DNA from: Sinohyriopsis cumingii
Lineage: Eukaryota > Mollusca > Bivalvia > Unionida > Unionidae
Length of the DNA stretch: 64,000 nt
Assembly (NCBI GenBank): GCA_028554795.2
Contig: CM068839.1
Coordinates: 10,319,220 to 10,383,219, forward strand
Direction: 5' to 3'
The stretch's first letter is position 1. Each line of letters begins with the position of its first letter. The notes under the pieces are model-generated. The model ran no database searches. It saw only the letters and a list, made by a program, of their open reading frames with translations, and was not told where the DNA came from. The translations under genes and the position numbers were made by a program. Positions 1 to 10,155 of this stretch are shown here, one piece after another.

Positions 1-721
1 ATTATTATAAACAACATATCATAAACGCCGCCTGTGAATACTGTATTTTCTTAAGATCAATCAAGCTTTGAACGAGATCCTCACGTTAGTTAATAATTAG
101 AGACAATTGTCTTTTATTTCCAAACACATAACTGTCAAAGAAAACTCAAAAGTTGTATCTTTATCAATTAACATCCGCTCGTCATACCAATCGATGGCAT
201 GCATTAAAACAATCTTTGAAAAGCTGGCTGTTTTTAGATGGCAATCAAACAAACTGCCCGAAGCTTTCAATGGACCGGAAAGTCGGCGAATTCCTGATAC
301 GTGCAAATATTACGATTAGAATGCAGACGAGAAGTTAAAAAATAAATATTTACTCCTTATGTGTCAATAATTGATTTAAACAGTCAACGTTCACAGTATC
401 ACCTCTGCATGAGAAACGGCGAAACTGACCTTGACAGTCACTGCAAGATGGAAATAACACGTGCAATAAGATGAAAGAAACTATAGTCATGAATGAAGCA
501 TAAAAATAGGGTACATATAAACGCTAAATAAAGGTGTCGATTTACGTATCATGGCGAGATAGCAGGGTATAAAACTTACAGAACATAAAGCATTAGGAAC
601 TGAACACATCCCCTTTTCAGTAAATTTGCTCGCAATTATTTTATTTTACCCAAACCACCAACTTCCAATACATTGTTTACTCGTACCCCTTTTTAATTTT
701 TATAGACTTGCATGCAGGTTA

Positions 722-773
<52 letters not shown>

Positions 774-1330
774 CCTAAATCTCCATCAACTACTACTCAC
801 AATAAACTGTATCATTAAATACAATCCTTTAAAAACATAAGTGAGAGTCGCCAGTAAAAACATTATTAGGTACTAATTGTTTTCATTCTCGTCATTGGTA
901 ATGGTTTTCAGTGTTGCCAATTTCGGTGGCGTAGAACTGTCATTGATGTCATTAATTCTATTGGCACTCTTAACTAGTACAATTCGTTTTGGGAAGAAAC
1001 ACGATGCGGGATTAAATAAAAAAAGGTTTGAATGAACTCATAATCTTCGTTTTCTCATCCATTTTTGGGATGTTAAAAGTGTTCGTGCTTATCTTTAAAG
1101 GAGACCAGAAACCAATGGAAATATAGAATAATAATAAAAGTACTATAGCAGAAAACCTTATTCTGAAGTATCATCTGCGACTGGAATGCCAATATTTAAA
1201 TATTGGCCTATCTTCTAGGAGATGAATTTCCGTGACCTCGTATGCAAAATTTCCGCGCCTATTCGGTTACTTTCGGGATGTGACGTCATAGTAGCGACTC
1301 CAGCAACCCAAGTGGGAGTTGCCAGAGTAA
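1..1330. other. Non-coding AT-rich DNA before the THAP exon
   Basis: I see no convincing gene here. The short open frames near 97-338 overlap each other on both strands and resemble nothing I know. The stretch contains a (GT)n microsatellite and, close to its right end (about 1279-1286), a TGACGTCA sequence. That is a consensus CRE, about 60 bp upstream of the THAP coding stretch, and it could belong to a promoter. Confidence 0.5.
725..768. repeat. (GT)n microsatellite
   Basis: Uninterrupted GT dinucleotides, about 22 units. Confidence 0.95.
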
Positions 1331-1668
1331 AAGACAATACCGTTTTGCGTTGCTTACGGGTGTAATAGAACATTAAGAAAAGCCTGTGAACATATTTTTT
1401 TTTCTTTACCGAAAGATAAAGGCATCATGAAAGAATGGGTACATTATTACAAAAGAGTCGATTTCAAAGCAACACCATACAGCACTATGTGCACGTTACA
1501 TTTCTCAAAGGAATGTTACGAGACGGATCATGAAAAAATAGCAGCTCAAAGATACGCAAATGCTAGGCCTAGACTAAAAGTTGGCGCTGTTCCAGACATA
1601 CCTTTGAACATTTTAAATCCTGGGAAAAGAGTTAAACGTGTGAGTTACGAAAATGGGCAGAAGGACGA
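1331..1668 (+). CDS. THAP-type zinc-finger exon
   Basis: The frame encodes one complete THAP domain, a C2CH zinc-dependent DNA-binding module found in animal transcription regulators and P-element-like transposases. Visible landmarks are CVAYGC (first cysteine pair), FFSLPKDK, the invariant tryptophan in KEWVHYY, CTLHFS (the C-x2-H pair) and LKVGAVPDIPL at the end, matching the usual AVPxxF-type box. The frame then meets a good splice donor (gtaagt at 1669), so this is probably one exon of a longer plus-strand gene whose next exon I could not find. The start is unclear: no ATG precedes the first cysteine in frame, an in-frame stop lies at 1328, and the internal ATG at 1427 would cut the domain. 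Either a weak acceptor near 1334 is used or the copy is a remnant. Confidence 0.6.
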
Positions 1669-3073
1669 GTAAGTGACCACAAAATGCAACAATCAATCCA
1701 CATATCTTTTATCTAAAACAGCAGTGCTAAAAACAAATCTGATAGCCCGACACCCTGGGCCCCTTCTGGTTTTAGTTCCGGCCCATCCTGTATTCAAAGT
1801 GAGGTGCCCGTCAGGCTTGTCGAAACAAAAAGTGTATGCCTGAGGAAACTTTGATCGCGCTGGTGAAATGAGTAAATGTATTTTCAAGATGTTGACATAC
1901 GTGCCGTGTTAACACGGCACAATCTAAATCAAATCACCACTGTCGTAGATGAAATTTAGATTTGATTTCAATCAAATCGAAGCTTTGCTAAAAATAAGAT
2001 TCTAAACCTGTCGTGTTTCAAGAAAACACAATTTTCAGTAATCTTATAAAAATTAAATTTAAAAAAAAATGCATTGTATACATGTAGGATGCATAAACGG
2101 TAATCTGTATTAACTGGAACTGATATAAAACTATTCCTTGGGCAGTTTAAAAAGGAGCGATTAAAAAAAGGTCAAAGTTTCACATTAACTGTCTGACAAT
2201 AGAACGGGGGAGGGACTATTGACCCACCCCCCTTGCCCCAATGTGCGACCGCCCATTTGACGTGCCTTTTCTCGCTGTGATACGCCTTATTATTCCCCCA
2301 TGACAAGCCCCTTTTGCATACTCTGGTCAGTTCTGGCTAAATTGCAAAATAGCTAAAGTTTTGATTTAAGTACGCAAACAATAAAGCCTGTGTGACTAAT
2401 GAACAGAATCCTTATCCATACATTGATCTTGTGAAAAGGACTGCCCTTCGGACATACTTCCAAGAAACCATGTTCAACAGTGTGTGTATGTAAAAGCACC
2501 AGCAATTGATTACCAAATAAACGATGCCTATTTTGTTGTTACTTACGATGCCATGGACTTCATTTTAACAGTTCAAATCTGCAGTCACAAGTTACCGTAC
2601 ATCTGGCAACTGTTTTTCTCAAGTTTTATGCCCCACCTTATTTTCTTAGGTTTAAGTCTTAATGCATGTAACACTGTTTGCTGATTAAAATATTTATTCA
2701 GAATTAGTTCTTTAGGGCCACATATACTGCATGGTATATTTTGTTTTATTCCTTGTAATTTAATCATGGTAATTAAACTTTTCATATACGGTAGAGGAAT
2801 GTCAGGTGTTAACTGGCCGAGTTTCTTTGGCGGAAATGGAGATGCGATTTTGTTTGCAGAGAAAATTTCAACGTGATCATTCATTTAAGCTAATTGGTGA
2901 CAATTTTATTCTTTTAATTATTTTTTTTTACTATAGTACTGTTGTAGTTGTTTAAAAAATCTGAAATTTACTTGAATAATGTTTAATCTTCACGTTCTAT
3001 TTACTGAAGAAGAAAAAAAGAAGAAAAAAACTGTTGTATGATATTAATTATTTCGTCCAGTGCCGGGTTTAGA
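1669..3073. other. Intron or intergenic DNA, no gene seen
   Basis: No coding signal that I trust. It contains a perfect 20-bp palindrome at 1901-1920, followed at about 1921-1978 by a looser inverted repeat built on AATCTAAATCAAATC, plus T- and A-rich tracts. Confidence 0.5.
1901..1920. repeat. Perfect 20-bp palindrome
   Basis: GTGCCGTGTT followed by its exact reverse complement AACACGGCAC, with no spacer. It is GC-richer than its AT-rich surroundings. It may be the centre of an old inverted-repeat element or a binding site for a dimeric protein; neither can be decided from sequence. Confidence 0.8.
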
Positions 3074-3160
3074 CGTGTGTGCGTGTGATTTGAATTTTTA
3101 ACGTAGCTTTAACAATTTTTCAGTCATATCGCTACGATGTCAGCAGTGTGGCAGTTTAGA
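3074..3160 (-). mobile_element. 3' end of a tRNA-derived SINE (family 1)
   Basis: Read on the minus strand, this matches the tails of the two full copies at 25881 and 44633: the segment running from the CTGCAGACATCGTAGCGATATG region through GACTGAAAAATTGTTAAAGC to the CA-rich end. The tRNA-like head is absent, so it is a 5'-truncated copy. Confidence 0.8.
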
Positions 3161-4091
3161 CTGTGGATTGCATACGTTATATTTAAAAATGGTTTGGGGT
3201 TGGGTTTTTTCTTCTGACAAATGAAAATTGACAGACATAATGTAATAATCGGGACTTCGCTGCGCAAAATTGAGAGATATTACGAGATCGGGAGGTAGAT
3301 GAGGAAATACCCCCAAAATCGGGAGGTTTTTCTCCCGGCTTGAGAGTTGACAGGTATGAACTGTACAGGTTATGAACTGTCCGGGCTTGTGGAATTTCAT
3401 TCAGGACTTTAGTTTATTTAAGTCACCAGCCCGGGGCCTGTGCCTAACAAATTTCTTTTAGTACTTATCAGTACAGTACATAAACTGTTATATCAGACTG
3501 CAGATTCAACTTTTGAATGTGCAACCCAAATGTGGTCTCCTGTCTGCCTCGCTCGCCAATGTTTATGTTTGTATTCGAGGACTCGCTAGTATAGCGTCAC
3601 GGTACCACGTGATCTGTCGTCTCATTAAAACTCGGAAAAACTCGGCAATTTACGGAATCGTGGTATCTTCCACGCAATATAATCACTACCCGCTTACGAT
3701 ATTTCATTTATAAACATTGCAGTCGAATTAAAATCTGTAGAGAATTACATACGTAAAAGGAAAATTTTGATTTCTAGTCTCCTTTAAGAGTCGTTCATTT
3801 GCAAGCTATATAACCACTGTTTGAAGGTCTATCCATTCTGTCATATAAAGCCTCCGTCTAAAGATCGAAGACACCGGTTGAGACATGACTTGCTACCGTC
3901 TAAAGATCGAAGACACCGGTTGAGACATGACTTGCAAACTAAATATATAACCTCATGCGACTACACGTGGGAACATTTCATTTCTCACGGTAGCTTAGGG
4001 GGAAAAAAACATTTTGTTGCGTGCAAACGCTATGTAACAGATTTTTCCCACAGTTGGCTCTTTCTTTTTTCAATTTCCAACAGAGTGAATG
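3161..4091. other. Non-coding DNA with a 42-bp tandem duplication
   Basis: No gene recognised. The one clear structure is a near-perfect 42-bp direct repeat at 3854-3937 (units begin CCGTCTAAAGATCGAAG). An open frame across it is a by-product of the repeat. Confidence 0.5.
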
Positions 4092-4316
4092 TAGTTATGT
4101 AGTTATGGGGTTTAACGCCATTTTTCAGCACAAGATAGGCTATACATGGCGGCCAGTATTAATGGTGGAGGAAGAACCCGGGAAAACCCCGGAAAGAACC
4201 ACCGACCCACGAGAAGCTACCGGCAAGCTTTCTCACATACCCACATTGACCGAGCCCGAGACTCGAACCCACGTAGACAGAGGTGAGATGGCAGTGATCC
4301 GTGACGAGAGTGAATG
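4092..4316 (-). mobile_element. tRNA-derived SINE (family 2), antisense
   Basis: The block begins with GGGTTTAACGCCATTTTTCAG and ends with the reverse complement of a tRNA-like head (GACTCGAACCC is an inverted B box, near 4260). Related copies lie at about 34185 (same orientation) and 46074 (opposite orientation). They share the internal run ACCGACCCACGAGAAGCTACCGGCAAGC or close variants of it. Confidence 0.65.
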
Positions 4317-4342
4317 TAAATTTTATGCATGCATGTATGTAT

Positions 4343-4361
4343 GCACACACACACACACACA
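4343..4361. repeat. (CA)n microsatellite
   Basis: Short CA tract directly after the SINE. Confidence 0.85.
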
Positions 4362-4436
4362 TTATTAAGACAATTAGCTTGTCCATAGCAACAGCAACTG
4401 TCTTCCCCATTAAGAAGATGCCATGTACACGTTGTT

Positions 4437-5043
4437 CATAGCAGCAATCACTGCATACCCCATTTCAAAGATACCGGGTACAATTTGTCTATTGCAGCAA
4501 TCATCACTGGATACCCCATTTCAAAGATATCTGGTACAATTTGTATATTGCAGCAATCACTGAATACCCCCATTTCAAAGTTACCGGGCACAATTCGTCT
4601 ATTGCAGCAATCACTGAATACCCCATTTCAAAGATACCGGGAACAATTTGTGTATTGCAGCAATCACTGAATACCCCATTTCAAAGATACCGGGTACAAT
4701 TTGTCTATTGCAGCAATTACTGAATACCCCATTTCAAAGTTACCGGGCACAATTTGTCTATTGCAGCAATTACTGAATACCTCATTTCAAATATACCAGA
4801 TACAATTTGTCTATTGCAGTAATCACTGAATACCTCATTTCAAAGATACCGGGTACAAGTTGTCTGTTGCAGCAATCAGTGAATACCTCATTTCAAAGAT
4901 ACCGGGTACAATTTGTCTATTGCAGCAATCACTGAATACTCCATTTCAAAGATACCGGGTACAATTTGTCTATTGCAGCAATCAGTGAATACCCCTTTTC
5001 AAAGTTACCGGACACAATTTGTCTACTGCAGCAATCACTGAAT
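4437..5043. repeat. 53-bp minisatellite, target of the Polinton
   Basis: About eleven head-to-tail copies of a 53-bp unit containing CACTGAATACCCCATTTCAA, AGATACCGGGTACAATTTG and TCTATTGCAGCAAT. The array stops abruptly at 5043, where the Polinton begins, and resumes for part of a unit at 19110 with CTGAATACTCATTTCAAAG. The element therefore inserted into a repeat unit. Open frames over the array only reflect the repeat. Confidence 0.9.
5038..5043. repeat. Left copy of 6-bp target-site duplication
   Basis: CTGAAT immediately before the left inverted repeat. The identical hexamer follows the right inverted repeat at 19110-19115. Six-base duplications are the family hallmark of Polinton/Maverick integration. 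Confidence 0.9.
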
Positions 5044-5440
5044 AGTAGTATAGTGGGCCACCTTAGCCTCAAGGGGAATTAGCATTAAAAACCACCCTGG
5101 GCCTGTTTAGCCTCTATGTAAATTTAACATTAACCACCCTGGGCCTGTTTAGTTTCTATGTAAATTTAACATGGGCAAAAACCCCTGGGCCTGTTTAGCC
5201 TCAAGGGAATTTAACATGGGAAAAAAAAATCTTGGGCCTATTTAGCCTCAAGGGGAAATGGAACAGGGTCGGGACCCTATTTTAATAGTGTCCCGACCTG
5301 ATGGGTCTATGGAAATGGAACATGGGAAAATTGAAATAGGGAGGGTCTCTATTTTTTTTATTTAAAAAAAATGGGGTAGGCAATGAAAGTCAAGATCTTT
5401 TCGAGACCTATGAATAGCCCTGAAAAGGGCCTTTGGGTTT
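5044..5440 (+). repeat. Left terminal inverted repeat
   Basis: Matches the reverse complement of 18742-19109 over nearly its whole length. Internally it is built from roughly 45-bp subrepeats centred on CTGGGCCTGTTTAGCCTC; the left end has one more subrepeat than the right. Its inner edge contains an A/T-rich tract, then the block GGCAATGAAAGTCAAGATCT, a purine/pyrimidine stretch and the histone-type stem-loop at 5416-5431. Confidence 0.92.
5416..5431 (-). terminator. Histone-mRNA-type 3' stem-loop, left end
   Basis: On the minus strand the sequence is CCCAAA followed by GGCCCTTTTCAGGGCT: a 6-bp stem (one G-U pair at the base) around the loop TTTC, the shape and core sequence of animal histone mRNA ends (GGYYCT-UYUN-ARRRCC). 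It lies about 20 nt after the stop of the left-end minus-strand gene and is followed by a conserved CTCGAAAAGATC block where a histone downstream element would sit. Use of this signal by the element is inference. Confidence 0.75.
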
Positions 5441-5449
5441 CTTCTTCTT

Positions 5450-6130
5450 CTAACTCCTCCACTTCTTTAACCATCTTCTCACTTTTGCCACTATTCCTGT
5501 CTTCGTCTTCTCCTTTTCTGGCATCCAGTCAGGATGGCCTAGAGCTCTGAACTTTTCCTGAACTTTTATCCAATTCTGATTGAGCCTCTCAAACTCTTCC
5601 TTTATCTTTAAATTTTCCTTATCCTTTTCTTTCTTTACTCCATTTCTTCTTTATCTTCTTTACTTCTTCCACCATCACTTTTCTGATTAGTTATTCAGCT
5701 TTCTTCAGCTTTTCCAGACCCCTTTTGACAAAGGGCCAATCTGACCATTTCACCATTCCTTCCAAAAAACACCTTACTTCTACAACATTATCCAAGGCCT
5801 CTTTTAACATTCCAATTTTGACATAGGAAGGATTAATAAACCCTCTCAACTTCTTCACTTCTTCTTCTATTAACTCCTCTATCTTCTCCCTGCTACTTTT
5901 AGTTTGTTAGCAAAGTCCAGACTGTTTCTTATCCTCCATTCTCTTTCAATTCTTTCCACTACATATTCACTGTATATCATCCAATAGTATGTTTCCTTTA
6001 AGTTGTTGAACAGATCATGGATCGTTGCCCCTTGGGAATGGTGAAGGCTTCGGTATCAGTCTGTGTCTGACCCTATGCAAATTCACGTAGGCTTCGTTTA
6101 GCTTAGCTAGTCTGGAGTACATCTTCATAG
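5450..6130 (-). pseudogene. Left-end gene of the element, charged coiled-coil type, broken
   Basis: Part of the Polinton fossil. The minus strand shows coding character in several stretches rich in Lys, Glu and Trp, consistent with a mostly helical protein of about 200 residues. I do not recognise a family. The upstream end could lie near an ATG at about 6128. The last codons precede the stem-loop in the inverted repeat by about 20 nt. A 35-bp patch of capsid-gene sequence is embedded at 6013-6047. Confidence 0.45.
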
Positions 6131-6338
6131 GAGGATGAGTCGACAATGGATGGTTAGACTGGAGACTGCCCCGGTTTTAAAGTCAAAGCGCGGACGTGAA
6201 GGAAAACATCCCTACACGGTTTTCGAGCCACAACGTTCAATGAGTGTCATGAGAGGGATAGTAAGAAGTCAAAGAGCATGAATCAAGATTCCTATAGCAA
6301 AACAAAAGACAAAGGCATTTTTTCTTCAAAACAACATT

Positions 6339-6344
6339 TTTATT
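6339..6344 (-). terminator. Poly(A) signal AATAAA for the protease/capsid side
   Basis: AATAAA on the minus strand about 65 nt after the protease frame ends. It separates the virion-gene cluster from the left-end gene, which instead ends at the stem-loop. Confidence 0.55.
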
Positions 6345-6406
6345 CAAAATCACTTAACATTAACAAACAACTATATCATTTTTAACAATAATCAAACAAT
6401 ATAACA

Positions 6407-6925
6407 TCAAACATTTTTTTTCTTCAAATTACAAACATTTTTTTCAACTAACACATTATTTTGGACAGGGCTGACAACGTTGTGAAAAAAATTGTGATTT
6501 CCACTGTTGGAAGTCATTAGGCCATTGATGGACACTACGTTTCCTAGCTTGAAACAAAAGGAATAGCCCAGGCTGCGATGATGCAGAAAATGCACACAAT
6601 ATTGTCCACACACCGAGGAATCTGTGCCTTGTAATTTCACATTATTGAATCGGGTGGTCTGAGCATTTCTTCTCATAAAGTCAATGATATCGTCTTCCAA
6701 AGGGGGCAATCCATGCGAATCGAAATATTCCACACATCCTTCTTGAGGAAAGTAGACGGCTACCCAGTGGGTTCCTGGGAGATGACTGTCGCCCGTGTTG
6801 ATCACATAAGCTTGATGGTCTTGAGGTTTGCGATGAGGGAGTTCATCTTTAGCATAGACGACAGGATTCCAAGAAGCCGTGTACGAGCTGTGGTTCAAAA
6901 GGTAATAAAGTTCCCAGGTATCCAT
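6407..6925 (-). CDS. Adenain-like cysteine protease (Polinton PRO)
   Basis: Element part. A 172-residue frame resembling the adenovirus maturation protease family (C5), which cleaves capsid precursor proteins. The catalytic arrangement is visible: His53 in GTHWVAVYF, Asp69 in EYFDSHG, Gln99 in the position of the oxyanion glutamine and Cys106 in SSVCGQYCVHFLHHR. The N-terminal half aligns with the usual WELYYLLNH-type start. The tail beyond residue 125 is low in complexity and rich in Asn and Val, unlike the family. It lies at the downstream end of the leftward virion cluster and is followed by a poly(A) signal. Confidence 0.88.
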   Translation of the reverse strand: MDTWELYYLLNHSSYTASWNPVVYAKDELPHRKPQDHQAYVINTGDSHLPGTHWVAVYFPQEGCVEYFDSHGLPPLEDDIIDFMRRNAQTTRFNNVKLQGTDSSVCGQYCVHFLHHRSLGYSFCFKLGNVVSINGLMTSNSGNHNFFHNVVSPVQNNVLVEKNVCNLKKKNV

Positions 6926-7420
6926 GTTTTTTCTTCTTCACAGGTAATGATAAGTGATCAATTCGATCCTGATTTTCTCTTGGAAAATGTCTGACAAGTA
7001 AAAGGCGTTTAGCTCTGACTTCGGACCCTGGTTCACGAGAGTTTCGATGCGACAGATCTCGAGAGGCGTTAATGGAGGACAAGAATGTTCACGCAAGCCT
7101 TTATACCACTGATGAAACACGACTTCTTTCGAGATGAGACCCCAAGCTTCGTCCAGATACTCGTCCACTTTTTCTTCTTGACTCAGCATCAGACATTTAT
7201 CGTGTTAAATTTGACTGGGATGATCGTTTTGACATCCATAACACTCTTCTTTGATTAATTCTTTCATTTTTTCTACCAGGACTGTAGCAAAACAGGAGAC
7301 TAAATGGGCTTCTTGTTCTGGCCATCTTGACTTCATCATGATAACTTCTTCTTCCACAGTCTCCTCACATTCCATGTCTAAAGTTTCTCCACTAGGTAAA
7401 GAGGGATAACAGTCTTCCAT
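6849..7420 (-). pseudogene. Small conserved Polinton protein(s) with C-x2-C...HPSQ motif
   Basis: Element part between protease and capsid. One 71-residue frame ends with EECYGCQNDHPSQ, a cysteine-histidine motif I associate with a small protein found in other Polinton/adintovirus genomes at this position. The neighbouring frame (SQEEKVDEYLDEAWGLI...) is acidic and helical. The region is not one open frame as it stands. Function is unknown; a zinc-binding structural or regulatory role is a guess. Confidence 0.5.
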
Positions 7421-7425
7421 GGTTT

Positions 7426-8748
7426 CTAATAATCTAGAATGACTTCTCTCAAACTGTTGATTTCTATTGTATTGTCAGATTCTGCATACAGGATGACGTG
7501 CACCGTTTGATCAGGGACTCGGTTTGCAAACTGAATTTCCACACGAATCTGACCGGATTTTATAGGGTGGAAATGTCCCTCGTCGCTGCCTTGGTCTGGA
7601 GTGAAATCTAAAGCCCACAAAGCATAGCCTCCTGCATAATCTTCGTATGTAATGCCATTACTGGTGTTGGTTCCTAACTGTCCGGTTTCTTCGTACAGGG
7701 AAAAGTACGACCTCAAGAAATTCTTCTTGTCAAAGTTATGTTCGAAGGGTCGGGTACACAAGGTCTTGCCATCGCGACTGACTTCGATCTTGGACACGCC
7801 AAAGTGTTGAAAGTAGAAAGGATTTTTATCGGCAGCTCCATTGAAGGCTGCATTCTCGACGACACCAAGGATTAAACGTTTGGGTAGCTGTCCTTGGAAC
7901 AGATGATCTTCGATCATGGATCGTTGCCCCTTGGGAATGGTGAAGGTTTTCACTTCCACGCGTCGTATCGGATACTTAGCGGTCGTTCTGCTCAACGTGT
8001 GACTGATGTCGTTTCCCATTTTAGGTAACACTTCCACGCGTCGTACGTAGAGCCTGGCTTCCTCGGTGACAGTTTTGCAAGTGGCAGCAGCAGAATTAGC
8101 CATCAAATGGAAAGCGGTACTGCTGCGATTGAGTCTCAGGCGGACATTTACACCGTTCAGCAAATACTTTTCTTGCAACCACATGTCCAAATGCAAGCGA
8201 TCCATCAGTTCTAAACTTTTGTTGGCTCCTATGATTTTGTTTCTTCGTTATACAAATCCCTCATTGTGTTCTTTCTTTGTATCAATTTCCAATTCTTCAA
8301 ATAGGCCCGCATCGTCAGCTTCCCATACCACACAGGCATTGAGATGAGTGTTCTTGGCGTCTATTCCATACGTCAAGAGACTTTCCAGGTACGCTCGATA
8401 AGGGTAAGTATCCATGCTGCTACTGACTAGTTTGTTATTCAAGTACAAGTCCATTCCACTAAACAAGGAATGCATGAAATTGTTGACGGGAGCTATTACC
8501 TCATCACCTTCTAGGCTCGAATTGTCATCATCTACAACTTTGACTTTCAGGTACAAGTAACTGCTATTCAGATCGATATAATCTTCGGGCTGTCCTTTGA
8601 TTTCAAACTCGATGGGGGCTGAGGCTGTCAAAGAGGAGACGGGATGAAATTCCACCCACTGGGATTCTTGCATGGTCATCATGGTGGGGGGCATGGCAAA
8701 CAGATCCAGTTCCGACTTGGAACAAGCGCAAGACTCTCGGTGTATCAT
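7426..8748 (-). pseudogene. Major capsid protein region (double jelly-roll, F54H12.2-like)
   Basis: Element part. The N-terminal portion has the hallmark of this family: SQWVEFHPVSSL, then a block ending in DLNSSYLYLKVKV, NNFMHSLFSGMDLYLNNK and YPYRAYLESLLTYG. The C-terminal portion ends with VHVILYAESDNTIEIN and REVILDY, as in annotated 'F54H12.2-like' proteins, which structural studies of the family identify as hexon-like double-jelly-roll capsid proteins. Total span is about 440 codons, a normal size. The region is broken. It sits between the protease side and the core protein, the usual Polinton order. Confidence 0.88.
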
Positions 8749-8769
8749 TTTTTTCTCTTTCTCAATACC

Positions 8770-9114
8770 TTAATAATCGAAAACGTCTAAGTCTCGAACG
8801 GTTCTTCTTTTCTTTGTCTTTCTAGTTTTAGACGTGTAAAGTTTGGTGAAAGGGTATTTTCTTCGTCGTCTCTTTCTACCTTGTCCTTGCTGTGGCTTCA
8901 GGGAAGTAGGAATGCCTGACTCGGTAGCGTGCAGGGCATTTATAGGTGTTTCTCGTCGGCCCAAAAGGTCTTTACCTGTTTGCAGCAAGACATTTTTGCC
9001 TGCCCTCAAGAAGTCTTCATTGGTGCTTTGTTTGTCGATGATGACATTTTGGAGAAATTCTTTGCCTTGCATCAGTGCGACATCTTTTAAGGCGTGCAAT
9101 CCGCGTGTCACCAT
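8770..9114 (-). CDS. Basic core protein (adenovirus pVII/pX-like)
   Basis: Element part. A 114-residue protein with an acidic-neutral N-terminal half (KDVALMQGKEFLQNV, AGKNVLLQTGKDLLGRRE) and a strongly basic C-terminal half (QGRKRRRRKYPF, TRKTKKRRTVRDLDVFDY). Small Arg/Lys-rich proteins immediately upstream of the capsid gene are typical of adintoviruses and likely bind packaged DNA. The frame is open throughout. Confidence 0.65.
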   Translation of the reverse strand: MVTRGLHALKDVALMQGKEFLQNVIIDKQSTNEDFLRAGKNVLLQTGKDLLGRRETPINALHATESGIPTSLKPQQGQGRKRRRRKYPFTKLYTSKTRKTKKRRTVRDLDVFDY

Positions 9115-9216
9115 CAGCTACAACACCGGATCCACCGAACGAAAGGCTGATTTTAACAAATCTCCTAAGCCGTGTCCTCGCTGTCGAGAAACCCCTCGGT
9201 ACACTGGATACATGAC

Positions 9217-10155
9217 TTACGAGTCGTGAGAGAACCGTTTTCGAAAATGGAGTTTCACCGTGACTTTTCCTTTGGTGAATGGAATATTTTGTCCCAGGTC
9301 TCCTTTTATAGCAATGTTCACCGTGTTCAAATAAGACTTGCTGACAGGCAAATAGTGAGGATGTACAAATTCGCGGTGAACGTGGTAAGTGTTTCCACCT
9401 TCCTCGTCAGCGTTCGTGGCAGAATCCACTTTGACAGGAATGACACGCAGTAACGGTACGAAGGTGTGTCCCACCACGTTGTACTCCACCACATCGGAGT
9501 ACACAAAGATCAAATTCAGTCCTTGGTTCAGTTCTACCGGGCCACGAAAAAACTTGGCAAAAGAATCGTTGTCGGAAATGACTGGTAATTCGTTTTCCTT
9601 GAGCATAGTCATCCTCATGTCCATGTCCCCGCCCAACATGTCAAACAATTCAGTACAAAATAAGATAGACATAATTTTACTCCCCTCAGGAAATTTCATC
9701 AGGAAGCGACGAGCTACTTTATGGTAGTCCAGGGTGACACTTTTTTTGACACTCTCCAAAGCTTTAAGAAACACGACATTAAACCTGGAGGCTATGGTGC
9801 TGACTAAATGTTGACCACTAAAATAATAGCCTGGGGGAATGAACAAGTGATAGGTGGTCCACTTTTGACGTTTTGTCCCAGGGGTTTTCTTGTCATATTT
9901 GACATGGGTCTCCAAGCACTGTTACAATTGTTCGTCATGAACTTCTACCGTAAAAGAATTTTGATTGGGAAGGACATTGAGGACTTGGGTCGGGTGAATG
10001 ATTTCCACTAAAGCCACTTCCCAATGGGCTTCGTGATCTAATTGGATGGCCTGAGGTAATTTGGCCATGTAACAGCACAACGTGTTGTTGGGAAACACCT
10101 CCATAGAACTGTCACTGGGTAAGGTTAAGTAAAATTGGTTGTTAGTGTGACTCAT
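9217..10155 (-). pseudogene. Minor capsid (penton-like) protein region
   Basis: Element part. The upstream piece starts MSHTNNQFYLTLPSDSSM followed by FPNNTLCCYMAKLPQAIQL and HWEVALVEIIHP, the conserved opening of Polinton minor capsid proteins (single jelly-roll, forming the vertex). The downstream piece continues with YHLFIPPGYYFSGQHLV and ends with a beta-rich domain containing LRVIPVKV and HREFVHPHYLPVSK. Combined size is normal for the family. The region is broken. Confidence 0.75.

Noticed and set aside
4437-5043. Two frames reading ISKIPGTICVLQQSLNTP repeats
   Set aside because: They follow the 53-bp minisatellite and have no other support.
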